Source of the DNA: Xanthobacter autotrophicus
Lineage (GTDB): Bacteria; Pseudomonadota; Alphaproteobacteria; Rhizobiales; Xanthobacteraceae
NCBI RefSeq assembly: GCF_043194295.1
Contig: NZ_JBAFVK010000017.1
Length of the DNA stretch: 64,000 bases
Direction: 5' to 3' (one strand)
Under the pieces are notes generated by a model. It searched no databases. It had not been told where the DNA came from and saw only the letters and a list, made by a program, of their open reading frames with translations. Positions 25,738 through 34,177 of this stretch are shown piece by piece. A program made the translations under genes and the position numbers. Within the stretch, counting starts at the first letter, position 1, and each line of letters opens with the position of its first letter.

Positions 25738-26391
25738 CTACCCCTGCTCGTGGAGCAGGCGGGCCACCGCCGCGCGCAGCTCGGGGAAGCCGGCACCGGT
25801 CTGGCTGGAGGTGGGGAACACCACCGGATAGGCCGCCGGCCGCCGCTTGATCTTCTCCTGAACCCCCGCGATCACGTGCGGCAAAGCGGTGGGCTTCACC
25901 TGGTCGGACTTGGTGAGGATGATGGCGTAGGACACCGCCGCCTTGTCCAGCAGGTCGAGGATCTCCTCGTCCACCGGCTTGATGCCGTGGCGGCTGTCGA
26001 TGAGCACGAACACGCGGGCCAGGTTCACCCGGCCGCGCAGATAGGCCTTGATGGTGTGGGTCCAGGCCTCCACCTTCTCCTTCGGCGCCTTGGCGAAGCC
26101 GTAGCCGGGCATGTCCACCAGCGACAGTTCAGGCCCGACCCGGAAGAAGATCAGCTCCTGCGTGCGCCCCGGCGTCACCGAGGTGCGCGCCAGCGCCTTG
26201 CGGCCGGTGAGCGCGTTGACGAGGGAGGACTTGCCCACGTTGGAGCGGCCGGCGAGGGCGATCTCCATGCCGACCATGGGCGGCAGCACCTCCACGGTGG
26301 GGGCGGCCGTGACGAACTGCCAGTCGCCGGCGAACAGCAGGCGGCCGGTTTCCAGGAAGGGGTCGGTCGCGTCGGAAGCGGTATCGGTCAT
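25738..26391 (-). CDS. engB: Ribosome biogenesis GTP-binding protein EngB (YsxC/YihA)
   Basis: A 217-residue small GTPase needed for 50S ribosomal subunit assembly. G motifs are all present: G1 AGRSNVGKSSLVNALTG, G2 TPGRTQELIFF, G3 LVDMPGYGFAKAPK, G4 ILTKSDQVK and G5 PTSSQTG. The start at 26391 (MTDTASDATDPFLETGRLLF) gives the normal alphaproteobacterial N-terminal extension; the frame upstream runs into a dispersed repeat and is not used. It is downstream of the penicillin-binding protein gene on the same strand with a 109-base gap. Confidence 0.95.
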   Translation of the reverse strand: MTDTASDATDPFLETGRLLFAGDWQFVTAAPTVEVLPPMVGMEIALAGRSNVGKSSLVNALTGRKALARTSVTPGRTQELIFFRVGPELSLVDMPGYGFAKAPKEKVEAWTHTIKAYLRGRVNLARVFVLIDSRHGIKPVDEEILDLLDKAAVSYAIILTKSDQVKPTALPHVIAGVQEKIKRRPAAYPVVFPTSSQTGAGFPELRAAVARLLHEQG

Positions 26392-26437
26392 GAGGGCGTT
26401 ATCGGGGAGCAATGCGCCCGGCGCAAGCGCTTGGTGT

Positions 26438-26494
26438 GAAGCCCGCGCGGCGCCTGAGCGTCGCCCTCTCGGCACCGGTCGAAGACCGGAGCCG
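26438..26494. repeat. Dispersed GC-rich mosaic repeat, copy 1
   Basis: AAGCCCGCGCGGCGCCTGAG opens this copy and a CGGTCGAAGACCGGAGCCG module closes it. The same two modules recur at 28782-28843 and 32894-32950, all intergenic. It lies in the engB upstream gap. Confidence 0.65.
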
Positions 26495-26500
26495 TTGGCA

Positions 26501-28711
26501 TTACTGCCGCTTGGCGCCCAGGAAGGTCTCGGCGAACCAGCGGTCGATGGTCATGGGCTGTTCCTGTTGGGGCGGCGGCGGCATCTGGCCCACCACGGCG
26601 GGCGGGCGATCATCCGGCAGGCTCTCCGGCGGCAGCAGGCTGCCCCCCGGCGCGCCATAGCCGGCGCCGCCGAAGCCGTAGGAGCGCAGCCCCCCCGGCA
26701 ACTCGGCTACCGGTACGCCCTGGTGCGCGGTCTTCATCACCCGGCTCCAGATCTCCACCGGGAGGTTGGCGCCGGACGCCTTCCTGGTGGGGGATGAATC
26801 GTCGTTGCCGAGCCACACGGCGGTGACGTAGCGGGCGGTGTAGCCCACGAACCAGGCGTCGCGATAATCCTGCGATGTGCCAGTCTTGCCCGCCGCCTCC
26901 CAGCCGGGAAGGTCGGCGCGCCGGGCGGTGCCGCTCGACAGCGTCTCCATCATCATGTGGTTCATCATGGCCGCATAGGCCGGGTCCATGACCCGGCCGG
27001 GACCGGAGATGTTGCGCTGGTACAGCACCTTGCCGTCGGCGCCCTTCACCACGTCGATGACGTGGGGGATGACGCCGATGCCGCCGGTGGCGAACGGCAC
27101 ATAGGCGCCGGCCAGTTCCAGCACCGAGACTTCCGAGGTGCCGAGCGCGATGGACGGGTTGGGATCGAGCGGCGAGGCGATGCCCAGCCGCTTGGCCGTG
27201 GCCACCACCGCCTTGGGGCCGACCTCCAGCGTGAGGCGCACCGAGACCGTGTTCAGCGACAGGGCGAGGGCCTGTGTCAGCGTCACCGGGCCGCGATATT
27301 CGTGGGTGGAATTTTCCGGCCGCCAGCCCTTGAGCTGGATGGGGCCGTCCTCGCGCACCGTCTCGGGGGTGAGGCCGTGCTCGATGGCGGTGAGATAGAT
27401 GAAAGGCTTGAAGGCGGAGCCGGGCTGCCGGCGCGCGGTCACTGCCCGGTTGTACTGGCTGTCGGCATAATTGCGGCCGCCGATGAGAGCCTTCACCCCT
27501 CCATCGGTGTCGAGCACCACCAGCGCGCCCTGGCCGACGCCGAACTTGGCGCCGGATTTGGCCAGCGTGTCCTCCAGCGCCTTTTCCGCCGCCTGCTGGA
27601 GGCCGGAATCCACCGTGGTGCGCACGGTGACGTCGCCGGGCAGTTCCTCGCCCACGAAGGACTCCAGCTGGTCCATGACCCAGTCGGCCACATAGCCCGA
27701 ACTGTCCGGCATGCCGGCGCGAGCCAATTGGGCCGGGCGGGCCAAAGCCGTGCTCGCCATCTCCGGGGTGATCAGGCCCTGCTGGCGCATGGCGTTGAGC
27801 ACCAGCCCGGCGCGCGCCTGCGCGCCCTTCAGGTTGCGGGTGGGGGCAAGGCGGGAGGGGGAATTGACGAGGCCGGCCAGCATGGCCGCTTCCGCCAGCG
27901 TCACCTGCCGGGCGGACTTGCCGAAATAGCGCTGGGCGGCGGCCTCCACCCCATAGGCGCCGGCGCCGAAATAGACCCGGTTGAGATAGAGGTCGAGGAT
28001 CTCCGCCTTGGTGAACTTGTGCTCCAGCCATAGGGCCAGCACCAGTTCCTGGATCTTGCGGGAGGCGGTGCGCTCCTGGGTCAGGAACAGGTTCTTGGCG
28101 AGCTGCTGGGTGAGCGTCGAGCCGCCCTGGCGCAGCCGCCGCGAGGTGAGGTTGGTCACCAGCGCGCGGGCAAGGCCCTCGGGATCGAGGCCGAAATGGC
28201 TGAAGAAGCGCTGGTCCTCGATGGCCACGAACGCCTTGGGCAGATAGGGCGGCAGTTCGCCGATGGGCACGGCGACGCCGCCCATGTCACCACGGGTGGC
28301 GAGCGTCTTGCCGTCGGCGGCCTGCACGGTCACCGTGGGCGGACGCTTGGGGATCATCAGCGTCTGCATGGGTGGCAGCTTGGAGGCCTCCCACGCGATG
28401 ACGCCGGCCAGCGCCAGCACCGCCCACACGCCGAGGATGAGGCCCCACTTGATTAGCCCGAACACCAGCGACCCGCGCCGCCGGCGCCGTGCCGGCTTGG
28501 TCTTCCGGGGCGGATCGGCCCGGCCGCGGCGGGGCTCGGCGGGAGCGGGTTTCGGTTCGGGGGCGGCCTTGGCGCGGGTGGCCCGGCGGGGCGGGTCCAC
28601 CGGCGGCGGGGCGGAGCGGTCGCGGGCGTCGAGACGGATGTCGAACAGGCTCTCGGGGCGTTCCAGCACCGGTTCCCGCCTCATACCCTCGCCTCGTCCG
28701 CGTGCCGTCAT
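26501..28711 (-). CDS. Class A penicillin-binding protein 1A
   Basis: A 736-residue bifunctional peptidoglycan synthase. A basic, Pro/Arg-rich cytoplasmic N-terminus precedes one membrane segment (GLIKWGLILGVWAVLALAGV). The GT51 glycosyltransferase domain has AIEDQRFFSHFGLDPEGLAR with the catalytic Glu and QGGSTLTQQLAKNLFLT. The transpeptidase domain has SxxK in RQPGSAFKPFIYL, SxN in SLNTVSVR and KTG in AAGKTGTSQDYRDAW. A Pro/Gly-rich tail follows. Starts at 28711 (after AGGAT) or 28684 (after GAGGCGAGGG) are both possible. The open frame extends upstream through a dispersed repeat and is not coding. Confidence 0.94.
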   Translation of the reverse strand: MTARGRGEGMRREPVLERPESLFDIRLDARDRSAPPPVDPPRRATRAKAAPEPKPAPAEPRRGRADPPRKTKPARRRRRGSLVFGLIKWGLILGVWAVLALAGVIAWEASKLPPMQTLMIPKRPPTVTVQAADGKTLATRGDMGGVAVPIGELPPYLPKAFVAIEDQRFFSHFGLDPEGLARALVTNLTSRRLRQGGSTLTQQLAKNLFLTQERTASRKIQELVLALWLEHKFTKAEILDLYLNRVYFGAGAYGVEAAAQRYFGKSARQVTLAEAAMLAGLVNSPSRLAPTRNLKGAQARAGLVLNAMRQQGLITPEMASTALARPAQLARAGMPDSSGYVADWVMDQLESFVGEELPGDVTVRTTVDSGLQQAAEKALEDTLAKSGAKFGVGQGALVVLDTDGGVKALIGGRNYADSQYNRAVTARRQPGSAFKPFIYLTAIEHGLTPETVREDGPIQLKGWRPENSTHEYRGPVTLTQALALSLNTVSVRLTLEVGPKAVVATAKRLGIASPLDPNPSIALGTSEVSVLELAGAYVPFATGGIGVIPHVIDVVKGADGKVLYQRNISGPGRVMDPAYAAMMNHMMMETLSSGTARRADLPGWEAAGKTGTSQDYRDAWFVGYTARYVTAVWLGNDDSSPTRKASGANLPVEIWSRVMKTAHQGVPVAELPGGLRSYGFGGAGYGAPGGSLLPPESLPDDRPPAVVGQMPPPPQQEQPMTIDRWFAETFLGAKRQ

Positions 28712-28781
28712 GAATGATCCTGTGGCTTGAGACCCATGCCCGTGAGCTTTGCCCGTGCGCTTCGCCCATGGGCCGTGGGTC

Positions 28782-28843
28782 AAGCCCGCGCGGCGCCTGA
28801 GCGTGCCCACTTCGCGTGCGGCATCGGTCAGCGACCGAGGCCG
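28782..28843. repeat. Dispersed GC-rich mosaic repeat, copy 2
   Basis: It shares AAGCCCGCGCGGCGCCTGAG with copy 1 and ends in a shorter CGGTCAGCGACCGAGGCCG module. It occupies the gap upstream of the penicillin-binding protein gene and explains the misleading open frame there. Confidence 0.62.
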
Positions 28844-28982
28844 TGCTCCCGTCCGCCGCACAGCGGGAGCCGTACCCCTTGCAACGTCCCTTGCAGCATC
28901 AAAATGGGGCGGAAGCGCAGCGCAGCGGAAGGCACCCTAACGGCAGCGGCATAAGGACCCGTTAAGGACGGCCCGGGGGGGC

Positions 28983-29657
28983 CTAGCGGCACCGGTCCCA
29001 GAAGCCGGTGCGCCGGTCCGGCGTGCGGTAGTACCAGCACATGCCGTTGGCCGGGGGCGGGCCGACGAGCCCTGCCGCCATGCCCGGCTGCAGCATGCCC
29101 AGTGCCCCGCCATTGGCCACCGGGCCACCGGGGCCCCAGCTCTGCGTGGGCGCGCGGAGGATTACCGGCGGCACTTGGTTCGTCAAAGGCCCTTGGTTCG
29201 TCAAAGGCCCTTGGTTCGTCAAGGGCACCGGGGGCGCGGCCGGCCGGAACGGCGCGGTTGCAGGGGCGCTCAAGGGGGTGGTGGAGGGGGTGCTCAAGGG
29301 GGTGGTGGAGGAGAGCGGCGGCAGCGGCGGCGGTTGAGTCACCGGGCCGGGGGCCGCAGCTGGCGGGGGTGGCGGCAGACGCCCGGTCCCGGCGGGCGCG
29401 CCCACCGGCTTCAGAGGCGCCATGGTGGGCGGCGTGAGGGGGCGGACCGCTGGACGTGCCAGCGGCACCGGCTTCGGTGCCGGCCGCACCACGGGCGCCG
29501 CCGGGGCGAGCGGGGCCGGGCGGGCGGGAATGCCGAGGGGAACCCCGACCTGGGCGGCCGAAGCCCCGCCGGCGCCCATGGCCAGGTTCGCCGCAAGACT
29601 CGCCAGCAGACCGGCCAGCAGCGTTCCCCGCCTTGCACCGCGCATCATCATCTCCAA
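28983..29657 (-). CDS. Proline-rich secreted protein with internal repeats
   Basis: A 224-residue protein with a signal peptide (GTLLAGLLASLAANLAMGAG...ASAAQ). The body is low-complexity Pro/Ala/Thr. It includes three near-identical PLTNQ(G/V) hexapeptides encoded by perfect 18-base DNA repeats, and a duplicated TTPLS segment encoded by a 24-base repeat. The C-terminus changes to a cysteine- and aromatic-rich NGMCWYYRTPDRRTGFWDRC, which may be a folded or disulfide-bonded end. No family recognised. It could be periplasmic or cell-wall spanning. It lies between the penicillin-binding protein gene and divergent glnD; the start among several clustered ATG codons is uncertain. Confidence 0.65.
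   Translation of the reverse strand: MEMMMRGARRGTLLAGLLASLAANLAMGAGGASAAQVGVPLGIPARPAPLAPAAPVVRPAPKPVPLARPAVRPLTPPTMAPLKPVGAPAGTGRLPPPPPAAAPGPVTQPPPLPPLSSTTPLSTPSTTPLSAPATAPFRPAAPPVPLTNQGPLTNQGPLTNQVPPVILRAPTQSWGPGGPVANGGALGMLQPGMAAGLVGPPPANGMCWYYRTPDRRTGFWDRCR
29174..29227. repeat. 18-base tandem repeat (three copies) within the proline-rich gene
   Basis: Unit CTTGGTTCGTCAAAGGCC at 29174-29191 and 29192-29209 is identical; the third at 29210-29227 differs at two positions. It encodes PLTNQG repeats. A 24-base duplication (GCTCAAGGGGGTGGTGGAGG...) starts at 29268 and 29292 in the same gene. Confidence 0.85.
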
Positions 29658-29940
29658 GCGTCAGCCTCCATGATCGGCGGCAAGATAGGCCCTTTGATGG
29701 GCAGTGCGGCGGCGGGGATGAGGGGTTTCACCCCGTCGCACGCTGTGAACCTTCCGCCGCTTGCGGGGGAGAGGGGCGACGGTTCCACGGAAGGATGCGT
29801 TTTCATCACCTCACGCACTGTGCCCCCCCACGCTTGCGGCGCTTCGCATCCATCCCAGCCCACGGCCCCCTCGCGGGGCGGATGGGTTTGCGCTAAAGGT
29901 ATAAGTTGACGTCACTCTTGCTGCCTTCAGATCGCCGAGC

Positions 29941-32745
29941 ATGCCCATCGTCCGCACTCTCAAAGCCCATCGCGTCATCGGCGAACCGTTCGAAGGCACC
30001 AAGCTCCGGGTCGAGGCCCGCGAGATTGCCGCCGCCCACAAGGGCCGCGACCTCGACCTGCGCAATGCCGTGGTCGCCCGCCTCAAGAAGGCGCTTCACG
30101 ACGGCCGCGCCGAGGCCGAGCGCCAGCTGAGGGAGGACGGCTGCGGGCGCTGCTGCTCCATGCGCCTCTCCGCCCTTCAGGACGCGGTGATCGCCTGTGC
30201 CCACGAGGTGGCGACCAGCTTCCTCTATCCGGCCGACAATCCCTCCCGCTCCGAGCGCATGGCGGTGGCGGCGGTGGGCGGCTACGGCCGGGGCATGATG
30301 GCGCCCGGCTCCGACACCGACATCCTGTTCCTCCTCCCCTACAAGCAGACCGCCTGGGGCGAGAGCGTGGCCGAGGCCATGCTCTACATGCTGTGGGATC
30401 TCGGCCTGAAGGTGGGCCACGCCACCCGCTCGGTGGAGGAGTGCCTGCGGCAGGCCCGCGCCGACTTCACCATCCGCACCTCCATCCTGGAGGCGCGCTA
30501 CATCGTCGGCGACAAGGGCCTGTTCGAGGACCTGGAGAAACGCTTCGACAAGGAAGTGGTGGAGGGCACCGGCGCCGAGTTCGTCGCCGCCAAGATGGCC
30601 GAGCGAGAGGAGCGGCTGCGCCGGTCCGGCCAGTCGCGCTATCTGGTCGAGCCGAACGTGAAGGAGAGCAAGGGCGGCCTGCGCGACCTGCACACCCTGT
30701 TCTGGATCGCCAAATACGTCTACCGGGTGCAGACCACCGACGAATTGGTGCAGAAGGGCGTGTTCACCCGCGAGGAGGCACGCCTCTTCACCAAGTGCGA
30801 GGACTTCCTGTGGTCGGTGCGGTGCCACCTCCACTTCCTCACCGGCCGCGCCGAGGATCGGCTCTCGTTCGACGTGCAGCGGGAGATGGCCCAGCGCCTC
30901 GGCTATACCGAGCACCCCGGCCAGCGCGACGTGGAACGCTTCATGAAGCATTATTTCCTCGTGGCGAAGGATGTAGGCGACCTCACCGCCATCCTGTCCG
31001 CCGCGCTGGAGGCGCGCCACGACAAGCCGGTGCCGGGCCTGAAGGGCATGGTGGAGCGCTTCCGCGCCGGCTCGCGCCGCATCACCCTGAAGGAAACCCC
31101 GGACTTCATCCTCGACCATGACCGGCTGAACGTCATCGACGATCAGGCCTTCAAGCGGGACCCGGTCAACCTCATCCGCATCTTCCAGGTGGCGGACAAG
31201 CGCAACCTCGCGCTCCATCCCGACGCCACCCAGCTCGCCGCTCGCTCCCTCGCGCTGATCGATGCGGGCGTGCGCGAGAATCCGGAAGCCAACCGGCTGT
31301 TCCTGGAGATCGTCACCTCCAAGAACGCGCCGGAGACCGTGCTGCGGCGCATGAACGAGGTGGGCGTGCTCGGCCGCTTCCTGCCGGAGTTCGGCAAGAT
31401 CGTCGCCATGATGCAGTTCAACATGTACCACCACTATACGGTGGACGAGCACCTGCTGCGCTGCATCGGCGTTTTGTCGGAGATCGAGCGCAAGGTGAAT
31501 CCGGAGAACGGGCTCGCCAACGACCTCATGGGCACGGTGAAGAACCGCAACCTGCTCTACGTGGCGTTGCTGCTGCACGACATCGCCAAGGGCCGGCCGG
31601 AAGACCATTCGGTGGCGGGGGCGCGTATCGCCCGGCGCATCTGCCCGCGCCTGGGCCTGTCGCCGGTGGAGACCGAGACCGTGGTGTGGCTGGTGGAGCA
31701 GCACCTCGTCATGTCGCAGGTGGCCCAGTCCCGCGACCTGTCCGACCGCAAGACCATCGAGAACTTCGCGTCCGTGGTGCAGAACCTGGAACGCATGAAG
31801 CTGCTCACCATCCTCACCACCGCCGACATCAAGGCGGTGGGGCCGGGCACCTGGAACGGCTGGAAGGCCCAGCTTTTGAAGACGCTCTATTACGAGACCG
31901 AGCCGGTGCTCACCGGCGGCTTCTCGGAAGTGGACCGGGGCAAGCGCGTGTCTGCCGCCCAATCCCAGTTCCGCGCCTCCCTCGCCGACTGGTCGGATGA
32001 GAAGGTGGCCGCCTACGTCGCCCGCCATTATCCGCCCTACTGGCTGCGGGTGGACCTCGACACCAAGCTGCGCCACGCCCGCTTCATCGACGAGGCGGAA
32101 ACCGCCGGCCGCTCCATCGCCACCCATGCGACGCTGGAGGCCGGGCGCGGCATCACCACCCTCACCGTGGTGGCGCCGGACCATCCCAAGCTGTTGTCCA
32201 TCATCGCGGGCGCGTGCGCAGCGGCGGGGGCGAACATCGTGGATGCCCACATCTCCACCACCACCGACGGGCTGGCGCTGGACACCATCGCCCTGCGTCG
32301 CGCTTTCGATCGCGACGAGGACGAACTGCGCCGCGCCGGCCGCATCCAGGAGGCGGTGGAGCAGGCCCTCACCGGCGAGGTGCGCCTGCCGGAGGTAATG
32401 GCCCGCAAGATCCCCAAGGGCCGCCGCACCTTTACAGTGGAGCCCGAGGTGACGGTGAACAACGCCTGGTCCAACCGCCACACGGTGGTGGAGGTGTCCG
32501 GCCTCGACCGGCCGGGCCTGCTGTTCGCCCTCACCAACACCTTGTCGCGGCTGAACCTCAACATCGCCTCGGCCCATGTGGCGACCTTCGGTGAGCGGGC
32601 GGTGGACGTGTTCTACGTCACCGACCTCATGGGCGCGAAGATCACCGGGGCGGCGCGCCAGTCCACCATCCGCCGGGCGCTGGTGGCCGTGTTCGAAGGC
32701 CCCGCCGAGGACGAGGAAGCCCCGCGCCGCGCCGCGCGGGGGTGA
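29941..32745 (+). CDS. glnD: [Protein-PII] uridylyltransferase / uridylyl-removing enzyme
   Basis: A 934-residue nitrogen sensor that uridylylates PII proteins when glutamine is low and deuridylylates them when it is high. The nucleotidyltransferase motif is VGGYGRGMMAPGSDTDILFL at about residues 111-130. The HD domain centres on YTVDEHLLRCIGVL and LLLHDIAKGRPEDHS. Two C-terminal ACT domains (TTLTVVAPDHPKLLSIIAGA and TVVEVSGLDRPGLLFALTNT) sense glutamine. Length and domain order are typical of rhizobial GlnD. The gene stands alone, with mosaic repeats downstream. Confidence 0.97.
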   Translation: MPIVRTLKAHRVIGEPFEGTKLRVEAREIAAAHKGRDLDLRNAVVARLKKALHDGRAEAERQLREDGCGRCCSMRLSALQDAVIACAHEVATSFLYPADNPSRSERMAVAAVGGYGRGMMAPGSDTDILFLLPYKQTAWGESVAEAMLYMLWDLGLKVGHATRSVEECLRQARADFTIRTSILEARYIVGDKGLFEDLEKRFDKEVVEGTGAEFVAAKMAEREERLRRSGQSRYLVEPNVKESKGGLRDLHTLFWIAKYVYRVQTTDELVQKGVFTREEARLFTKCEDFLWSVRCHLHFLTGRAEDRLSFDVQREMAQRLGYTEHPGQRDVERFMKHYFLVAKDVGDLTAILSAALEARHDKPVPGLKGMVERFRAGSRRITLKETPDFILDHDRLNVIDDQAFKRDPVNLIRIFQVADKRNLALHPDATQLAARSLALIDAGVRENPEANRLFLEIVTSKNAPETVLRRMNEVGVLGRFLPEFGKIVAMMQFNMYHHYTVDEHLLRCIGVLSEIERKVNPENGLANDLMGTVKNRNLLYVALLLHDIAKGRPEDHSVAGARIARRICPRLGLSPVETETVVWLVEQHLVMSQVAQSRDLSDRKTIENFASVVQNLERMKLLTILTTADIKAVGPGTWNGWKAQLLKTLYYETEPVLTGGFSEVDRGKRVSAAQSQFRASLADWSDEKVAAYVARHYPPYWLRVDLDTKLRHARFIDEAETAGRSIATHATLEAGRGITTLTVVAPDHPKLLSIIAGACAAAGANIVDAHISTTTDGLALDTIALRRAFDRDEDELRRAGRIQEAVEQALTGEVRLPEVMARKIPKGRRTFTVEPEVTVNNAWSNRHTVVEVSGLDRPGLLFALTNTLSRLNLNIASAHVATFGERAVDVFYVTDLMGAKITGAARQSTIRRALVAVFEGPAEDEEAPRRAARG

Positions 32746-32764
32746 GGCGGCGGAACGCGGCTCG

Positions 32765-32950
32765 AACGTTTTCCGCTCGCCCTGGCTTGCGGAAATCGTT
32801 CTAGAGCCTTGTGCTGATGCGTTTTCTTCACGCGAACCGGGAGCCACTTCGCACGACAACGCTTTTACGCGCGAAGCTTGCCCGCGCGCGCCTTAAGCCC
32901 GCGCGGCGCATGAGCGGACCCGCTCGGCCCTGGTCGAAGACCGGGAGCCG
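32765..32950. repeat. Composite palindromic region with mosaic repeat copy 3
   Basis: After glnD a stretch containing GTTCTAGAGCCTTGTGCTGA and CACGCGAACCGGGAGCCACT resembles intergenic elements I know from many Hyphomicrobiales genomes. It is followed at 32894-32950 by the third copy of the AAGCCCGCGCGGCGC...GGTCGAAGACCGGGAGCCG mosaic. No gene is visible. It separates the convergent glnD and mmsB. Confidence 0.6.
32894..32950. repeat. Dispersed GC-rich mosaic repeat, copy 3
   Basis: AAGCCCGCGCGGCGCATGAG followed by a GGTCGAAGACCGGGAGCCG module, matching copies at 26438 and 28782 with a few changes. It lies between convergent glnD and mmsB. Confidence 0.62.
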
Positions 32951-32971
32951 AAGACGGGAAGAAGTGGCCGA

Positions 32972-33871
32972 TCAGGTCTCGTCGGCGCGGGTGCGGATCC
33001 ACTCCACGATGCCGGAGAAGTCCTTGCCCTCGTTCCCCTCCGCCGCGAAGGCGGTGTAGAGGGCGGTGGCCGCCGCGCCCAGCGCCGTGGCCGCGCCCGA
33101 GGTCCCGGCGGCATCCTGCGACAGCTTCAGATCCTTCAACATCAGCGCCGCCGCGAAGCCCGGCACATAGTCGCGATTGGCCGGGCTGGTGGGCACCGGC
33201 CCCGGCACCGGGCAATAGGTGGTGAGCGACCAGCACTGACCCGACGAGGTGGAGGCGACATCGTAGAGCGCCTGGTGGGACAGGCCGAGCTTCTCGCCCA
33301 GCACGAAGGCTTCCGAGACCGCGATCATGGAAATGCCGAGGATCATGTTGTTGCAGATCTTCGCCGCCTGACCCGCGCCCGCGCCGCCGCAATGCACGAT
33401 CTTCTTGCCCATCAGCTCCAGCAGGGGCTTTGCCGCGCCGAAGGCCTCGTCGGTGCCGCCGACCATGAAGGTGAGGGTGCCCGCTTCCGCCCCGCCCACG
33501 CCGCCAGAGACGGGCGCATCCACGCTGGCATGGCCCGCCGCCTTGGCCGCCTCATGGAAGGCGCGGGCGGAGGCCACGTCGATGGTGGACGAATCGATGA
33601 ACAGGGTGCCGGGCCTGGCGGCCGCGAACAGGCCATCGGCGCCGGTGGTGGCGGCGACCACATGCTTGCCCGAGGGCAGCATGGTGATCACCACGTCCGA
33701 TGCGGCCACGGCCGCCTTGGCGCTGTCTGCCAGCGCCACGCCCCGCGCCTTCGCCCCCTCCAGCGCCGCCGGGGCGAGGTCGAAGCCCAGCACGCTATGG
33801 CCGGCCTTCACCAGATTGCCCGCCATGGGCCCGCCCATGTTGCCGAGGCCGATGAATGCGATGGTGGTCAT
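32972..33871 (-). CDS. mmsB: 3-hydroxyisobutyrate dehydrogenase
   Basis: A 299-residue beta-hydroxyacid dehydrogenase that oxidises 3-hydroxyisobutyrate to methylmalonate semialdehyde in valine breakdown, using NAD. The Rossmann motif is IAFIGLGNMGGPMAGNLVKAG, the substrate-site DAPVSGGVGGAEAGTL is intact, and the catalytic lysine lies in GAGQAAKICNNMILG. The ATG at 33871 starts the Rossmann domain; the upstream frame crosses REP-like palindromes. mmsA and an acyl-CoA dehydrogenase on the same strand complete neighbouring steps, though a 306-base repeat-filled gap separates mmsB from the dehydrogenase. Confidence 0.94.
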   Translation of the reverse strand: MTTIAFIGLGNMGGPMAGNLVKAGHSVLGFDLAPAALEGAKARGVALADSAKAAVAASDVVITMLPSGKHVVAATTGADGLFAAARPGTLFIDSSTIDVASARAFHEAAKAAGHASVDAPVSGGVGGAEAGTLTFMVGGTDEAFGAAKPLLELMGKKIVHCGGAGAGQAAKICNNMILGISMIAVSEAFVLGEKLGLSHQALYDVASTSSGQCWSLTTYCPVPGPVPTSPANRDYVPGFAAALMLKDLKLSQDAAGTSGAATALGAAATALYTAFAAEGNEGKDFSGIVEWIRTRADET

Positions 33872-34177
33872 GTGTTTCCTCCCCGATGCTGCAGGGGGCC
33901 TGCCCCCTCCCCAGCCCTCCCCCGCACGCGGGAGAGGGAGCCGGCCGGTTCTTCCGGCCTCAATCTTCGTACCCACGACCTGGGGCCGGGAGCCGCGCAA
34001 ACCCTCTCCCGCTTGCGGGGGAGGGCAGGGTGGGGGCTGCTGCCCATCCACCTGACGTGATGTCTCCGGGAAGGGGCTGCCCCCTCCCTAGCCCTCCCCC
34101 GCACGCGGGAGAGGGGGCGGACCGGTGCTTCCGGTCTGAATTACCTGCCCACGGCCGGCAGCACCCTCCCGCCCCGC
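33872..34177. repeat. Intergenic region with three REP-like palindromes
   Basis: Copies at 33915-33938 (CCCTCCCCCGCACGCGGGAG...), 34002-34025 (CCCTCTCCCGCTTGCGGGGG...) and 34092-34116 match the pair at 25.6 kb. The first and third share longer flanks (CCCCCTCCC(C/T)AGCCCTCCCC, and a CGG-x-CCGGT...CTTCCGG hairpin after). The middle copy is inverted. No gene is seen. They may shield mmsB from readthrough or stabilise mRNA ends. Confidence 0.75.

Noticed and set aside
29893..32859. 988-codon minus-strand frame covering glnD
   Set aside because: Antisense shadow; glnD is complete with all catalytic motifs.
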